A stretch of DNA of 64,000 nt, taken from positions 12,272,043 to 12,336,042 of the forward strand of contig CM061234.1 in assembly GCA_030844895.1 (NCBI GenBank), written 5' to 3'. This stretch comes from Ambrosia x helenae. Lineage: Eukaryota; Streptophyta; Magnoliopsida; Asterales; Asteraceae. Both the position numbers and the translations under genes were made by a program. The first letter of the stretch is position 1. Every line of letters starts with the position of its first letter. Below, one piece after another: positions 11,057 to 21,566 of this stretch. The notes below the pieces were generated by a model. The model had not been told where the DNA came from and did no database searches. It saw only the letters and a program-made list of their open reading frames with translations.

Positions 11057-12921
11057 CTTGGGTGTGATTATCACGATTTCGGGCCACCTCCATTTAAATT
11101 CTACAATAGTTGGCTAGGAGACGTTGAGTTGGATGAGATTGTAAAGTCTTGTGTTAGTAGGATGAAGATGACCGGAAAAAGTGATCTCAACTTTTTGAAT
11201 ACCCTGAAGAGCTTAAAAAGGGAAATTAAAAAATGGAGATGCTACAAAAAGGAAAAGCAAAATAGGGAGTTGGTGGAGTACTCCAAAAAAGTTGAAGAGA
11301 TTGAGAAAAAAGTTGTTGCGGGGTCCTTGAATTCTGTTGACAAGAAAGACCTACCTCAAAAAGCTAGGGTGAATTGGATTAATTTCGAGGATGAAAACTC
11401 GTTTTTCATAAGGTGGTTAATATTAACAAGGCGAGAAATAGATTTCATGGGCTGGAAATCGATGGAGTTTGGGTGACGAAGCCGATAGAGATCAAAGAAG
11501 CCATTCACCGTTGGTTTAAAAAACAATTTTCCGAGCCTATGAGGAGAAGACCAAAATTCATTGATGTGGGTCTTCCTAAACTTGACCCTCTTGAAGCCGA
11601 TAGTCTTATAAAACATTTTAACACGGAGGAAATTTGGGATGCTATTAAAGATTGTGATGGAGGCAAAGCGCCGGGTCCGGATGGTTTCACTCTTTATTTT
11701 TTCAAGAAATTTTGGGAATTACTTAAACCGGGTATTTCCAAAGTTTTGGATGATTTCTATGAATCTGGGAGGATTAGCGTAGGGTGCAACGCCTCATTTG
11801 TTGCCTTAATCGCTAAGAAAGTGGATCCGCAAAACATTCCCGACTATAGACCAATATCCTTAGTCGGTTCCCTTTATTAAATCATTTCCAAGATTTTGGC
11901 CAATAGATTGAAAGGCGTCTTGGATAATCTTATTAGTCCGAACCAATCGGCTTTTGTGGGAAGAGAAACATTCTTGACGGCCCTCTTATTGTTAGCGAAA
12001 TTATGTCTTGGGCGAAGAAGAATAAAGTGACGACGCTTATATTTAAGGTTGATTTCCATAAAACCTACGATTCGTTGAATTGGAATTTTTTGCTTCAAGC
12101 CATGGAGTTCATGGGCTTCCCGAATAAATGGGTTGGGTGGATAAAGGGTTGCCTTGATTCCGGTAAAGGGTCGGTTTTGGTGAACGGTTCCCCGACGAGT
12201 GAATTTGCTTACAAAATAGGGTTGAGACAAGGTGATCCTTTGTCTCCTTTCCTCTTTGTTATAGCTATGGAGGTGATGAATATGTTTATGGTGCAAGCGT
12301 CGAAGTTGGGTCTATACCATGGCGTTCAACTCCCGAATAATGGCCTGTTACTTACTCATCTTTCCTATGCTGATGATGTCTTATTCGTTGGCGAATGGTC
12401 AAGGCATAATGTTAGAATCATTAATATGCTCCTCTAATGTCTTTTTTTGACTTCCGGGCTCAAAGTTAACTATGATAAATGCCACTTTTGGAATTGGGGC
12501 GGATACGAATAAGGTCACGTCTTTTGCTCGGATTCTTGGATGCAAAGTGGGTACTCTTCCTTTCACGTACCTAGGTGTGCCAATAGGTGTTAATATGAAG
12601 CATGTCATATATTGGCAACCGGTTATCGATTAATTTTACAAGAAGCTCTCTAATTGGAAGGCTAGGACCCTATCTTTTGTGGGACGAATTACTCTTGTGA
12701 AGGCGGTGCTCGGTAGCCTCCCCTCGCATTTTCTTTCTTTATTTCTCGCCCCTAAGTCTATCCTCAAGAAGATGGAGGCGATTAGAAAAGATTTTCTTTG
12801 GGGGGAAAAACGGTACAAGTTGTAAGTTGAGATGGATTAAATGGGATAAAATGGTAAAACCAAAAAATCTTGGAGGGTTGCGAATTGGGAGTATTGAAGA
12901 ATTTAATATGGCGATGCTCGC
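11057..12921 (+). pseudogene. LINE ORF2, reverse-transcriptase portion
   Basis: The frame resumes after the MITE with the linker region, then reverse-transcriptase motifs: GKAPGPDGF, PDYRPISLVGSLY, FKVDFHKTYDSLNW, GLRQGDPLSPFLF and the catalytic YADD (SYADDVLF near 12365). Lesions include an in-frame TAA at 11878-11880 directly after SLY (related LINEs have Lys there), a frameshift near 11965, a shift near 11412, and a stop before 12440. The domain ends at the solo LTR inserted at 12922. Confidence 0.85.
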
Positions 12922-14431
12922 TGTAACACCCCAACCGATGGCGGAAACATCGAGGTGTCACGTATTGATGATTGTTCAGTAGCTCATGGTGAATAATAAA
13001 TTTAATTAAATGATTTAAATAAATTACATACAATTGTTCTACAAGAATTCGTACATCAAACTGAATAATACTATGCACACATCTTCAAGCATTAATTCAA
13101 ATCTTCAAGCAAGTAGAACCTGAAACATGTTAAGTTGAAAATATTTTTGGGTCAACAAAAGTTGGTGAGAATTACATAGGTTTTGATAATCGAATAAAAA
13201 TGTTGTGCAATTCAAGTGTCATGGCAAGTCTAGTCCATATGTGAAAACATACTAGAAGTAAATCGAGTTCATAATCAGCCCTTGTGACTGTTATAATGTG
13301 GTACATCCCATACGCTCATGGTTCACTCGAATATGTTATGCGATAATAAACACCCACGCTACCTTTGTAGGAGGCACGTATCCGGGTGGGATTGTCAGTC
13401 CAATAGATCTATCAATGTATACCGTCGGCTGATCAATGTTAATGATTATGCTAGAATTGTGCTTACCCTAGTTATGTTCAAGACATAATGCAACATAGAA
13501 AAACACATAGACACTTTGATGATTGAATTGCATATATAATGTTGTAACATGTTTCCTCCCAAAAACGGTGATAAATAGAAAAGGGGCTATGTAAAACTCA
13601 CCTTAGCAAAATGTTATATCTTGTGAAAAATAGAATATTGTGTTGCCCAAATATGCCAAGTATTACCCTATAATTAAGGTAACAAATATGTCTAAGTATT
13701 TCTAGTCTACAAATATACTCTAGGGCTTCGAATTGGGGATAAGTGCTTGTTTGATTAATAATTAAAATGCTTGATAATTAAGAAAATTTTGCTAAATAAA
13801 TAATCAAAAGTCTTTTTATAAAATTTAAATCAAAGATGGTCACAATAATGAGTTTAAAGTATAAAAATAATTTTTATAAAATTATTTTCTTAAAAATAGA
13901 ATATTAAATCTATTTATTTCAAATTGTCAAAATTTAACTTTAATATTTAAAAATACTAAAATTAAAGAATTTTTAGGTTAAAAATTATATTTCTGTTCCA
14001 AATAATCAGAAATAATTTATATAAAATTTTGGTGCAAAAATATTGAAAAATGAATTGATTATGATTTAATTATGATTAAAACTAACAAAAATTGATTAAA
14101 AATATTAAATAAATGATTTTTCAGAATTAAAAATCATTTCAGAAAAGTTTATTGTTATAAAAACTCAGAATAATTTTTGTGGAAATTTATAAAATTGTTT
14201 TGATATTTTTATAGAATTTTATAAATAAAATGGAATAAACTTGAATTATTTATTATATATATTAAATAAATGAATTTTTAAAAACTAAAAATTGTATGTC
14301 AAACTTTTTTCAATAGATTAACACAAAATAATTTTTGTAGAATTTTTAAAAGAGTTTTAGTATTTTAAAATGAATTTTTAAAATATAAAGGAATATATAT
14401 ATATATATATATGTTAAAAAAATTGTTGTTG

Positions 14432-14512
14432 ATGTCGTGGTTCGAACCCGGGCCCTTGGCCGGTTCGTAGGTTTTAAATCACAAGCCCAGACCAATTGGT
14501 CTAGACCCCGAG
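14432..14512 (-). repeat. tRNA-like module in LTR (antisense)
   Basis: On the minus strand an A-box-like GACCAATTGGTCTGGGC is followed by a B-box GGTTCGAACCACG. The spacing is tRNA-like, but the body does not fold as a normal tRNA. Confidence 0.5.
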
Positions 14513-14596
14513 AACGTTTAGTTTCAGTTTATTTTAATTATATAATATATCTAAGAAATTGATTTATTTTCAAAAAAAATGAAAAGAAATGAACGG

Positions 14597-14670
14597 TTCA
14601 CACGGGACTCGAACCTGCGTGGCTTTGGTTAACAACCTCAGACACAACCACCTGATCTAGATTAGGGGTT
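14597..14670 (-). repeat. tRNA-like module in LTR (antisense)
   Basis: On the minus strand GATCAGGTGGTTGTGTC is followed by GGTTCGAGTCCCG, a near-perfect B box. Together with the module at 14432 it forms a tandem pair antisense to the LTR. Confidence 0.55.
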
Positions 14671-15269
14671 GTGCTTGATTCCATTTTATTTTAATTATAA
14701 CACCAATACTCAATCAGTGTTCTTCCCCAAATCAAATGATTCGAACCCTAGAATTTTCAATTGGTTGATTCACACAACAATAACCCAATTAATCAGAGGG
14801 TTATTGTTGTGTGAATGCCGATGATCAAAACCCATATGCAAAACGATACTTACAAAAATGATTTGCGTGATTATGCTCAGTCAACTCAGAAAGTCAAACG
14901 CGATAAAAAACACAAGAATAACAGATTCAACACAGAAATTGGTGATTGTGGGAGGGTATTCGGCGAGTTGTGAATGTTTTGGGATGCCCAATTTATAGTG
15001 GTATGGCCTGGATGAAAGAATTGGTATGTTTGACCTTCATAAAGACGTTGACGTGATGAATTGGTTATAATTGAGGCGAATTGATGATGATTGCACAAAG
15101 GTTTGACTTGTAATAGGCCGGAAATCACGACGACATACCAATCCCGGAACAATTACGCGTTAATTGGCTTTGTTTTTGGAAACCCGCTCGTCACAGTTGA
15201 CTTCCTGAAGTCAACTGCTGATGATTCCAAGTTGCCTTAAATTTAAAACGGGTTGAGGAATTATCACTA

Positions 15270-15350
15270 AGGCTGTGCAGCCCAGTTGGTTGGGTTTGTT
15301 TGTTTGAGGTTGACCCAGCTTGGGGCGCGGGTTCGATTCCCGGCCCAAGC
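15270..15350 (+). repeat. tRNA-like module in LTR (sense)
   Basis: TGCAGCCCAGTTGGTTGGG (A-box-like) and GGTTCGATTCCCG (perfect B box) are followed by a T-rich run (GTTAATTTTTTTG). No proper anticodon stem was found, so it is not called a tRNA gene. Confidence 0.55.
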
Positions 15351-15527
15351 GTTAATTTTTTTGACAATTTATTATATATATATATATATATATTATATAC
15401 CAATAATATAATATTATGGTTCCAAATGCCTTGCAATAATATTTTTAAAAAGGTAAATAATGATGAGGAACTTGACGTTTTTATTCAAAACGATGGTTAC
15501 GTACAAGTATAAATGCGTAATGTTACA

Positions 15528-16590
15528 CTCGCCAAATGGTGATGGCGGTTCAAATGCGAGAACTAAAGCTTGTGGGTCAATATTATAAAATTTGTTCATG
15601 CTTCAAATAGAGGTAAATTGTTGATTCCTTGTAAAAAAATCTATTATTGGTGTGTGGAAAGATGTGGCAGAGTTGGAAGGTAGACTCTTCCTTAAAGGAA
15701 TGCAGATCAAGAACAAGATTACAGTCAAGGTCAAGAACAGTTTTAAAACGAGCTTTTGGAATGATGTATGGGTCGTTAATAACAGCTTAAGAGAGATGTT
15801 CCTTGATTTATACAATATGTCCTCGAACAAGAATGGGGTTGTTGCTGATTTTTTTTTCTATAGAAGACAATGCGTCTGTTTGGTACTAGAAGTCAATGCC
15901 TGCGCCTTCCAGCTCTGCCGAATTGATGCAGCTGGAGGGGCTGAAAATTTGTTGCAACACGTGCAATTATCCGAAGGCGAAGATCGTTGGGTATGGGAGA
16001 ATTCTAGCGGGAACGATTTCTTGGCGAAGGACATTAGATGGGAGATTGCGTCCAAGGCGAGTGTGTCGGTTGCTGATTACAAGTTTTGGTGGAACTCTTG
16101 GGCTCTTCTCAAAGTTAATGTCTTATTATGGCGTGCTCTCCAAGACAGAATCCCGACAAATATTGAGTTAAGTCACCGAAATGTTCCGATGGGCGACCTT
16201 TTGTGTTGCAGATGCGGGTTCATAAACGAAGACACGGGGCACGCCTTTCTCAATTGTTTGTGGGCTCGAGCGACTTGGTGAAACATCTTGGTGTGGCTTA
16301 GAATTATGTGCCCTCTGGACCAATTGGACTTAACCAGTTGGTTTCAATGTTTGTTAGACACTCCCGGGTCGAGCAAGTGGAAGAAGATGCTTTACACTAT
16401 TTTGCTAGTGAAGATTTGGAGGCTATGGCTGGCTAGAAACACAAGCGTAATTGACAGGAAATTCATCCCGATGCAAACCATGGTGGATCTGATTAAAGAA
16501 GATGCGTTCATTTGGCTTACGCATCGCGCGAAAATGCAATCGTTGTCTTGGGCGGATTGGGCCTGTTTTGATGTGTCTCTTTTCGTGTAA
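15528..16590 (+). pseudogene. LINE ORF2, C-terminal zinc-binding portion
   Basis: The LINE frame resumes directly after the LTR duplication: LAKWWWRFKCEN continues what was interrupted after EEFNMAMLA. The C-terminus matches the reverse-transcriptase zinc-binding domain typical of plant LINEs: LLWRALQDRIPT, then CCRCGFINEDTGHAFLNC with the Cys/His ligands visible. A stop occurs at the end of RATW, and a further open part runs to 16590. The A-run follows 75 bases later. Confidence 0.8.
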
Positions 16591-16672
16591 TTTTGGTTTT
16601 GTTGTTTGTATTTCCAGTTTCTTGCTGGCTCTTTATATTCAACTATAAAGTGATCGTCGTTCAAAAAAAAAA

Positions 16673-16939
16673 TGTTATTAGGTCACAATGATTAAGGAAC
16701 TCAATGAGAATTTATTGTATTAAAGGGGTTTAGAAAAGTAAATTTCTAACTTTATGTGTTGAACTTTAAAATTAGTAAACATTAAAGAAAAATTACCAAA
16801 ATTTCTAGTCAACTAATTTATTTTATTTTGAACAATTTTTATTTTGATAAGTTTTCTGTTAGAGAACCAGTGATAGGTCAAAACCATGGATCTTTATAGA
16901 TCGTTTTGTTTTGCAACTACATTCAATGGGGTTATAATT
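16673..16939. other. AT-rich spacer
   Basis: No gene is seen between the LINE A-tail and the Transposase_28-like pseudogene. It may be the continuation of the LTR fragment that the LINE split. Confidence 0.4.
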
Positions 16940-18290
16940 CTAAAGACTAAAGGTAGTGACTCACCACAGTGCGGTCCAAATAAAGGCAAAAGTCATCACC
17001 CTCTGTGCTGCTACCCTCGGGCTTCTTCTTCTTGCGGGGGATCCGCTTCAAAATATAATCATCTTCCTCCGTCTCATCGTCCGTATCCTCAGGCGCAAAC
17101 GTGGGAGACGACGCCTTGCCACTGCCACCTGTGGGCGCATCACACTCGGGTGAGGAAGTATCACCCGCATCTTGCGAGTCATCGTTGGATAAAACGACAA
17201 GCGGATATCCTGCCCGCACATACATGCTCACAGGTGAAATATCACAATGAGGTGAAGAAAGCGCACCTGTCTCAGTAGTCAACGGGAGCGTCACCGCTTT
17301 GAATTAGGGAGGCGGATGAACAGTTGGGCGCAACAAAGTGTCCCAAGAACGGTCCAAAATGTAAACTTCTACCTCCGCCACTTCACGAAACGCGAACCCA
17401 AGATCATCACCGCCAAGCAAAATCAAGTACAAACTCTCAACATCTGCAAAATAGTAAAAAAAATAGGACAAATCTGTCAGACAAAATACACGGAAGGTAA
17501 CACACAAGTGGCCGCGCACGAGCCATAAAACTTACCTCTTCCACCCTCAGTCAAGTGGGGGTTCCGCCCCTCTATCTGACACTTCCTGCTCATCCTAGCA
17601 ATCACCAGCGTAAGCTCCTAGATCAGACACACATCAACAGGATGACTGGTCAACTTGTTAAACCAAGTTGTTCCCTCATAACCGATGAGCTCCACGTCAT
17701 CAAACTTTTGGTCAGTGAGCCTCCTTGACATATGTAGGGCACCACACCCTCGGCCACCCAAAAAGACTTGGGTTTCCAATCTCGGAAGCTTTTAACACCA
17801 GCCCGAGAGTGCGCCATGATCCCGTGATGCGGACGGCACGAGAACCAATTCTCAGCGGCCGGTATCACATAAAACACATTGAACATATCAATACCTGGCT
17901 CCAAACCCAACGCACGGTAACAAAATTTGAAAAACATTAAGCGGGATATCAAACCGGGGTGCATCGGGTTGAGATGAATGCCCAGCGCCTGTATCACCAA
18001 ACCCAAGAACTTAGTGATGTGGAGCCTGAAATTACAGAGCTGAAAATAAACAACATAAACCCCCCATTTTCCCAGTCTGTGGTTTCAGGATGGTTTCACC
18101 CTAACTAGGAAACTCTGGCTCATAGTACGCAGGTATTCCATAAAAATCACATAATCTATCCAACTCATCTTGGGTCCATTTTGCCACAACCTCCCTGGCT
18201 AGTGGAGGTGCCTTCTTATCTTTCTTAGTAGCCTTATCGTCTTTCTTCCCACCCTTCTTAGGTTTCTCCTTACAAATAAAGATGTCGGAA
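16940..18290 (-). pseudogene. Transposase_28-like ("putative gypsy type transposon") gene, decayed
   Basis: Minus-strand fragments in different frames follow in protein order. First is a Lys-rich start and KWTQDELDRLCDFYGIP near 18150. Next is the core domain at 18006-17650 (PMHPGLISRLMFFKFCYRALG, then WFSCRPH and FWVAEGVVPYI). Last is an acidic linker with a basic tract KRIPRKKKKPEG at 17294-16947. This is the plant Transposase_28 domain (PF04195 from memory), found inside LTR elements and of unknown biochemical function. Stops and frame changes between the blocks make it a pseudogene. The next gene upstream is a second copy of the same domain. Confidence 0.65.
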
Positions 18291-18665
18291 GAGGACTCTA
18301 TTGTTCAAATATGTTCGACAAGGAAAAAAAGGGGAAATCAAGAAGAAAACAGAGGATGTGAAGGTGTAAAGGATGATTTTTTGGCCGAGAGAAAGGAGAA
18401 GGAAAAGTTTGAAATTTGAAAAGGTGAACAACTTCTGAGGAAAGGAATCAGTTTATATAGCTTGTGCAATCAAAGCTATGCCACGTTGTACGAACGTCCC
18501 GCACGACCAACCAACCAGTAAGTGACATGTAAGAGAAAAGGATGACATAGACGGCTGACAGAACGGTGGGCCTCACCACTCCCTGCAAAAGCGAACCGTC
18601 AGGCGACTTTTGGGCTCACAAACCCATCCTTTCAACTAACAAGTCTGGCCGCCTTGATGTGTAAA

Positions 18666-19292
18666 TTAATTATCGACGTGCGCCACTCTCCTGCCCGTAC
18701 ACAAGGAGCCTCTAACGGCTCGAATAGCCTTAAGAAAAATCCCATCTAAGGCAGACTCCAACGGCTCTGCTTCATTAAGAACAGCCTCGGGATGCCTCCA
18801 CACAGGCTTGAAGGGAAAAATAGACTCAGAAACCCAGAAAAATCTAGTCTTCCACTGACCAACGGTTGTTACATGAGAAGAAATCAAGTTAGTTTCAACC
18901 GAGGATCCTTCAAAGGTAAACCAATCACCATTCTTAGCAAGGCGAAAGAAACGCCTAAACATAAGAAGGGTCGGGTCATAACCAAGAGCCCTACAAAGGA
19001 TTTCAAAATGCAAAACACGGCCAACCCCATGAGGATGGATTTGACCCAAAGAAACCCTATAATACTCAAGAACATTGAGCAAGAAAATAGAAAAGGGATG
19101 ATGAACGTTGGAAAATTCAAAATGACGACAATATAGTGCAATCGAACCATCGGGACAATTGGAAACAGGATCTGTAAGACCAGGAGCAGTAGGCTTGAAG
19201 GACAGATCAATGTCCCACTCCAAGCAGAACGCTTCAACTTCCTCTTGGGTAAGGGAAGAGAAGGTGATAGACATATCCTTCTTAGCACCCAT
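18666..19292 (-). CDS. Transposase_28 domain protein of an LTR element
   Basis: The frame gives 208 residues from MGAKKDMSITFSS, and the open frame reaches 22 codons further upstream. Diagnostic blocks are SLTQEEVEAFCLEWDID near the N-terminus, PFSIFLLNVLEYYRVSLGQIHP, GRVLHFEILCRALGYDPT, MFRRFFRL, GDWFTFEG, and WKTRFFWVSESIFPF. They match the Transposase_28 family carried by plant Ty3-like elements. The usual long acidic and coiled C-terminal part is missing, so the protein is truncated or continues through an unseen exon. The gene is antisense to the LTR at 19652-20102, which lies upstream of its start. Its function is unknown. Confidence 0.65.
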   Translation of the reverse strand: MGAKKDMSITFSSLTQEEVEAFCLEWDIDLSFKPTAPGLTDPVSNCPDGSIALYCRHFEFSNVHHPFSIFLLNVLEYYRVSLGQIHPHGVGRVLHFEILCRALGYDPTLLMFRRFFRLAKNGDWFTFEGSSVETNLISSHVTTVGQWKTRFFWVSESIFPFKPVWRHPEAVLNEAEPLESALDGIFLKAIRAVRGSLCTGRRVAHVDN

Positions 19293-19651
19293 AGCGCCGT
19301 AAAGGATGATCAAAAGCAAAGAAAAGTAAAGAAGGAAAGACTGACCTGATGAATGCAAGCGAAACCCTAAGAAAAATGAAGAAGAATCGTTGGAGAAGAA
19401 GGTAAAAGAGTAAAGTTATTTTGTGGCAAAAAAGTAATATAATGACAGTTATTATAGATAATGATGCCCCATAGTTAATACAAAGACTGAGCGGCTGACA
19501 CCTGTCACATCAGTCAGTCAAATCACAATTCAAATCCAGAAAAACTAACCGCCCAAAACCTATGAACCTTCGAACCTTTCAACGAAAAACAAAAATAGCA
19601 AACAGTCAGAAGCCTTCTACCTACGCCACAAAGACTCCTGACTTGGGGGGC

Positions 19652-20102
19652 TGATGACGTAGGTAGCCCAAGGCAAAAAGGCTGATAACCATCACAAATA
19701 TATACTTGAAGCGTTGAAACCTACAAAGGTTCAGACAACGAATAAGCACATATCAAAAGATGACCTGTCTTGTCACCTTTTCCTCGGCCAGCTCAAAGCA
19801 ACTATCGTGTAGACATTGCACAGCTCGGACCGCAGGTCCAAAGCCATTACCAACCTAAAGTGGCATGTCCTCTTGTTGCAACATGGTCCAAGATAATATG
19901 CCTTCCTGAATTAGAAGACAACTCCTCTATATAATCAGGATCAAATCCATACATCTGATCCATCCCTGATTATTCGTTTTACACTCAATCTTCTATTCCT
20001 TTAGTCAACACACACGTGAGGAGTCTATCTCCATCACACGCACACATCACTCAAGTCTCAACAATTCTGGTATTGAGTAATTCTCAGACCGGAATTCCAA
20101 CA
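19652..20102 (+). mobile_element. LTR with adjacent polypurine tract
   Basis: A purine-rich tract ACTTGGGGGG (19641-19650) precedes TGATGACGTAGGTAGCCC, the LTR start. The LTR carries a TATA box (CTATATAATC near 19926) and ends CCGGAATTCCAACA at 20102. The tract marks this as a plus-strand 3' LTR, so the Transposase_28 genes to its left would be the antisense cargo of its internal region. No matching 5' LTR is visible in the window. Confidence 0.6.
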
Positions 20103-21566
20103 CTACAAAACTATATTATCTTGAACCTCCTTCTACGTTTTGCAACGTAGGAGCACACCACGACCTGCGTTTGGCAGATCGAAACCATTGAACCCTTTAA
20201 CCCTCCTGTGACTCAGAACTAACGTTAGGCTATTATTTGTTGTAGCAACAGAGTGTAAATAAAATAATGAAAAACGATGATTGAGGTGTGGGGTCGGCAA
20301 GGCTCGACGAGGGCTGAGTTGGTGTCTTCCAAAGGATAACACTGCCACTCTATTCGATTTCAGTGACTTCGGGGACTTCCCCCATCTCCTTGACTGCACT
20401 CATGTCTCTATATCTTTCTTGTTTCTCCATCTCCCTCTTGATTTATAGAAGAGAATGAAGGGAAACACCATCCCTTTAATGGGGATGCAGCAAAGATCGT
20501 GAGGGTGGAGATGTTATGAAGAATTAATAAATGGGTTTGATGCACTAGAATACCCCCCTAACTAATAGATATTACTTGTAAATCGTAAGAATTAGTAAAT
20601 TAGTTAGACATATTTATGTTTATTGGTTGGGAAGTGTCGTGATGGACTAATACCTGATGAATAACATAGGTACAAGTTTTTGTGTTATCGGGAACAATAT
20701 CAGTATGCATTTTTATGGTTTTTCTATCGATGTAAAACATGTGTGGTTATCCTTTAAAACATAGGTACTAGTGATGGTATATTGGAGACCAGTATTGATA
20801 TTTGTTATTATGATTCCGATCAATATAAAACTATGTCAGAAATGAATGGGCTTATACATTTAGTAGTTTATAGTATGTTTTATTTTCTATACTAACACAT
20901 GCTTTAATGACCGAAACCACCCTTTACAACCACTCTCCCACTTTCTACCGCCATTTTTACCCCATCTAAAGTAAAACCCATTATACCATTTTTCATTTTT
21001 TTTTTCTTAGTTTTATGTTGTTTTGGATCCAAGATTATAAAAACCTATATTAATAATAAATTATAAAATAATTTCTCATTCAAGTTTGTTCATTTTTATA
21101 GCCATATATTAATAATTAATATCAAATTATAAAATGATTTATCATTCAAGTTTGTTGTTCATTTTTATAGCCATCCTTGGTTAAATTCTTGTATCTTTTG
21201 GGTTAGATAAACCCTTAATGGCTTTTTGATCTCTTTATTTTAGACTTTTCACTTGGTGTGTGTTAATCACTTTAGCTAAACTTATCTTTGTATGGAAAGT
21301 GAATTCTAAAGCAACCATCACTTTTTGTTTATTGATTAAAACATTCATGTCTTTAGTCTATGTAAAAACATGTTAACTACTTGAAAGGGGATTAGAAGTG
21401 TGGTTTGGTTCAATTCTTGTCTTGCGTAGAGAGGTAGTATACTTGCTGCACAACGACTTGATTTAGTTCAACTCTACTACCTTGAGGAGATAACTTTAAA
21501 TCAAGGGGCTCAAGGTAGCTATTGGGCGAAATCTCTTATAAAAAAATATTTACTTAATACTTTAAC
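20103..21566. other. AT-rich intergenic region with one dispersed repeat
   Basis: No gene is recognised. The segment 20562-20885 is repeated in direct orientation at 23482-23772. Weak open frames near 20133-20399 have no recognisable homology. Confidence 0.45.
20562..20885 (+). repeat. Dispersed direct repeat, copy 1
   Basis: It shares ordered blocks with 23482-23772: ATTACTTGTAAAT, ATTGGTTGGG, GTGTTATCGGG or GTATTATCGGG, TTTTTATGGTTTT, GTTTATA. The copies are diverged. The identity of the repeat is unknown. Confidence 0.55.

Larger units (their letters stand above)
12922..15527 (+). mobile_element. Solo LTR (2.6 kb) inserted in the LINE
   Basis: It begins TGTAACACCCCAACCGATGG and ends AATGTTACA. 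A perfect 5-bp duplication CTCGC lies at 12917-12921 and 15528-15532. It is the same family as the LTR at 3861-6620, in the opposite orientation. The interior is AT-rich and non-coding, with three tRNA-like modules and a (TA)n tract at 15371-15396. Confidence 0.9.
9833..16672 (+). mobile_element. L1-type LINE, decayed, with two later insertions
   Basis: In order it carries an apurinic-type endonuclease, a reverse transcriptase and a zinc-binding C-terminal domain, then an A-run at about 16663-16671. It is split by a hAT MITE (10421-11056) and a solo LTR (12922-15527). Both insertions have perfect target duplications, so the LINE is the older component. No ORF1 (gag-like) is visible upstream, so the copy is probably 5'-truncated. 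Its 5' edge cannot be fixed. Confidence 0.85.

Noticed and set aside
9873..16690. AGGT(T/C)ACAATGA as the LINE target duplication
   Set aside because: Only a partial match, and the 5' copy overlaps the start of the endonuclease frame.
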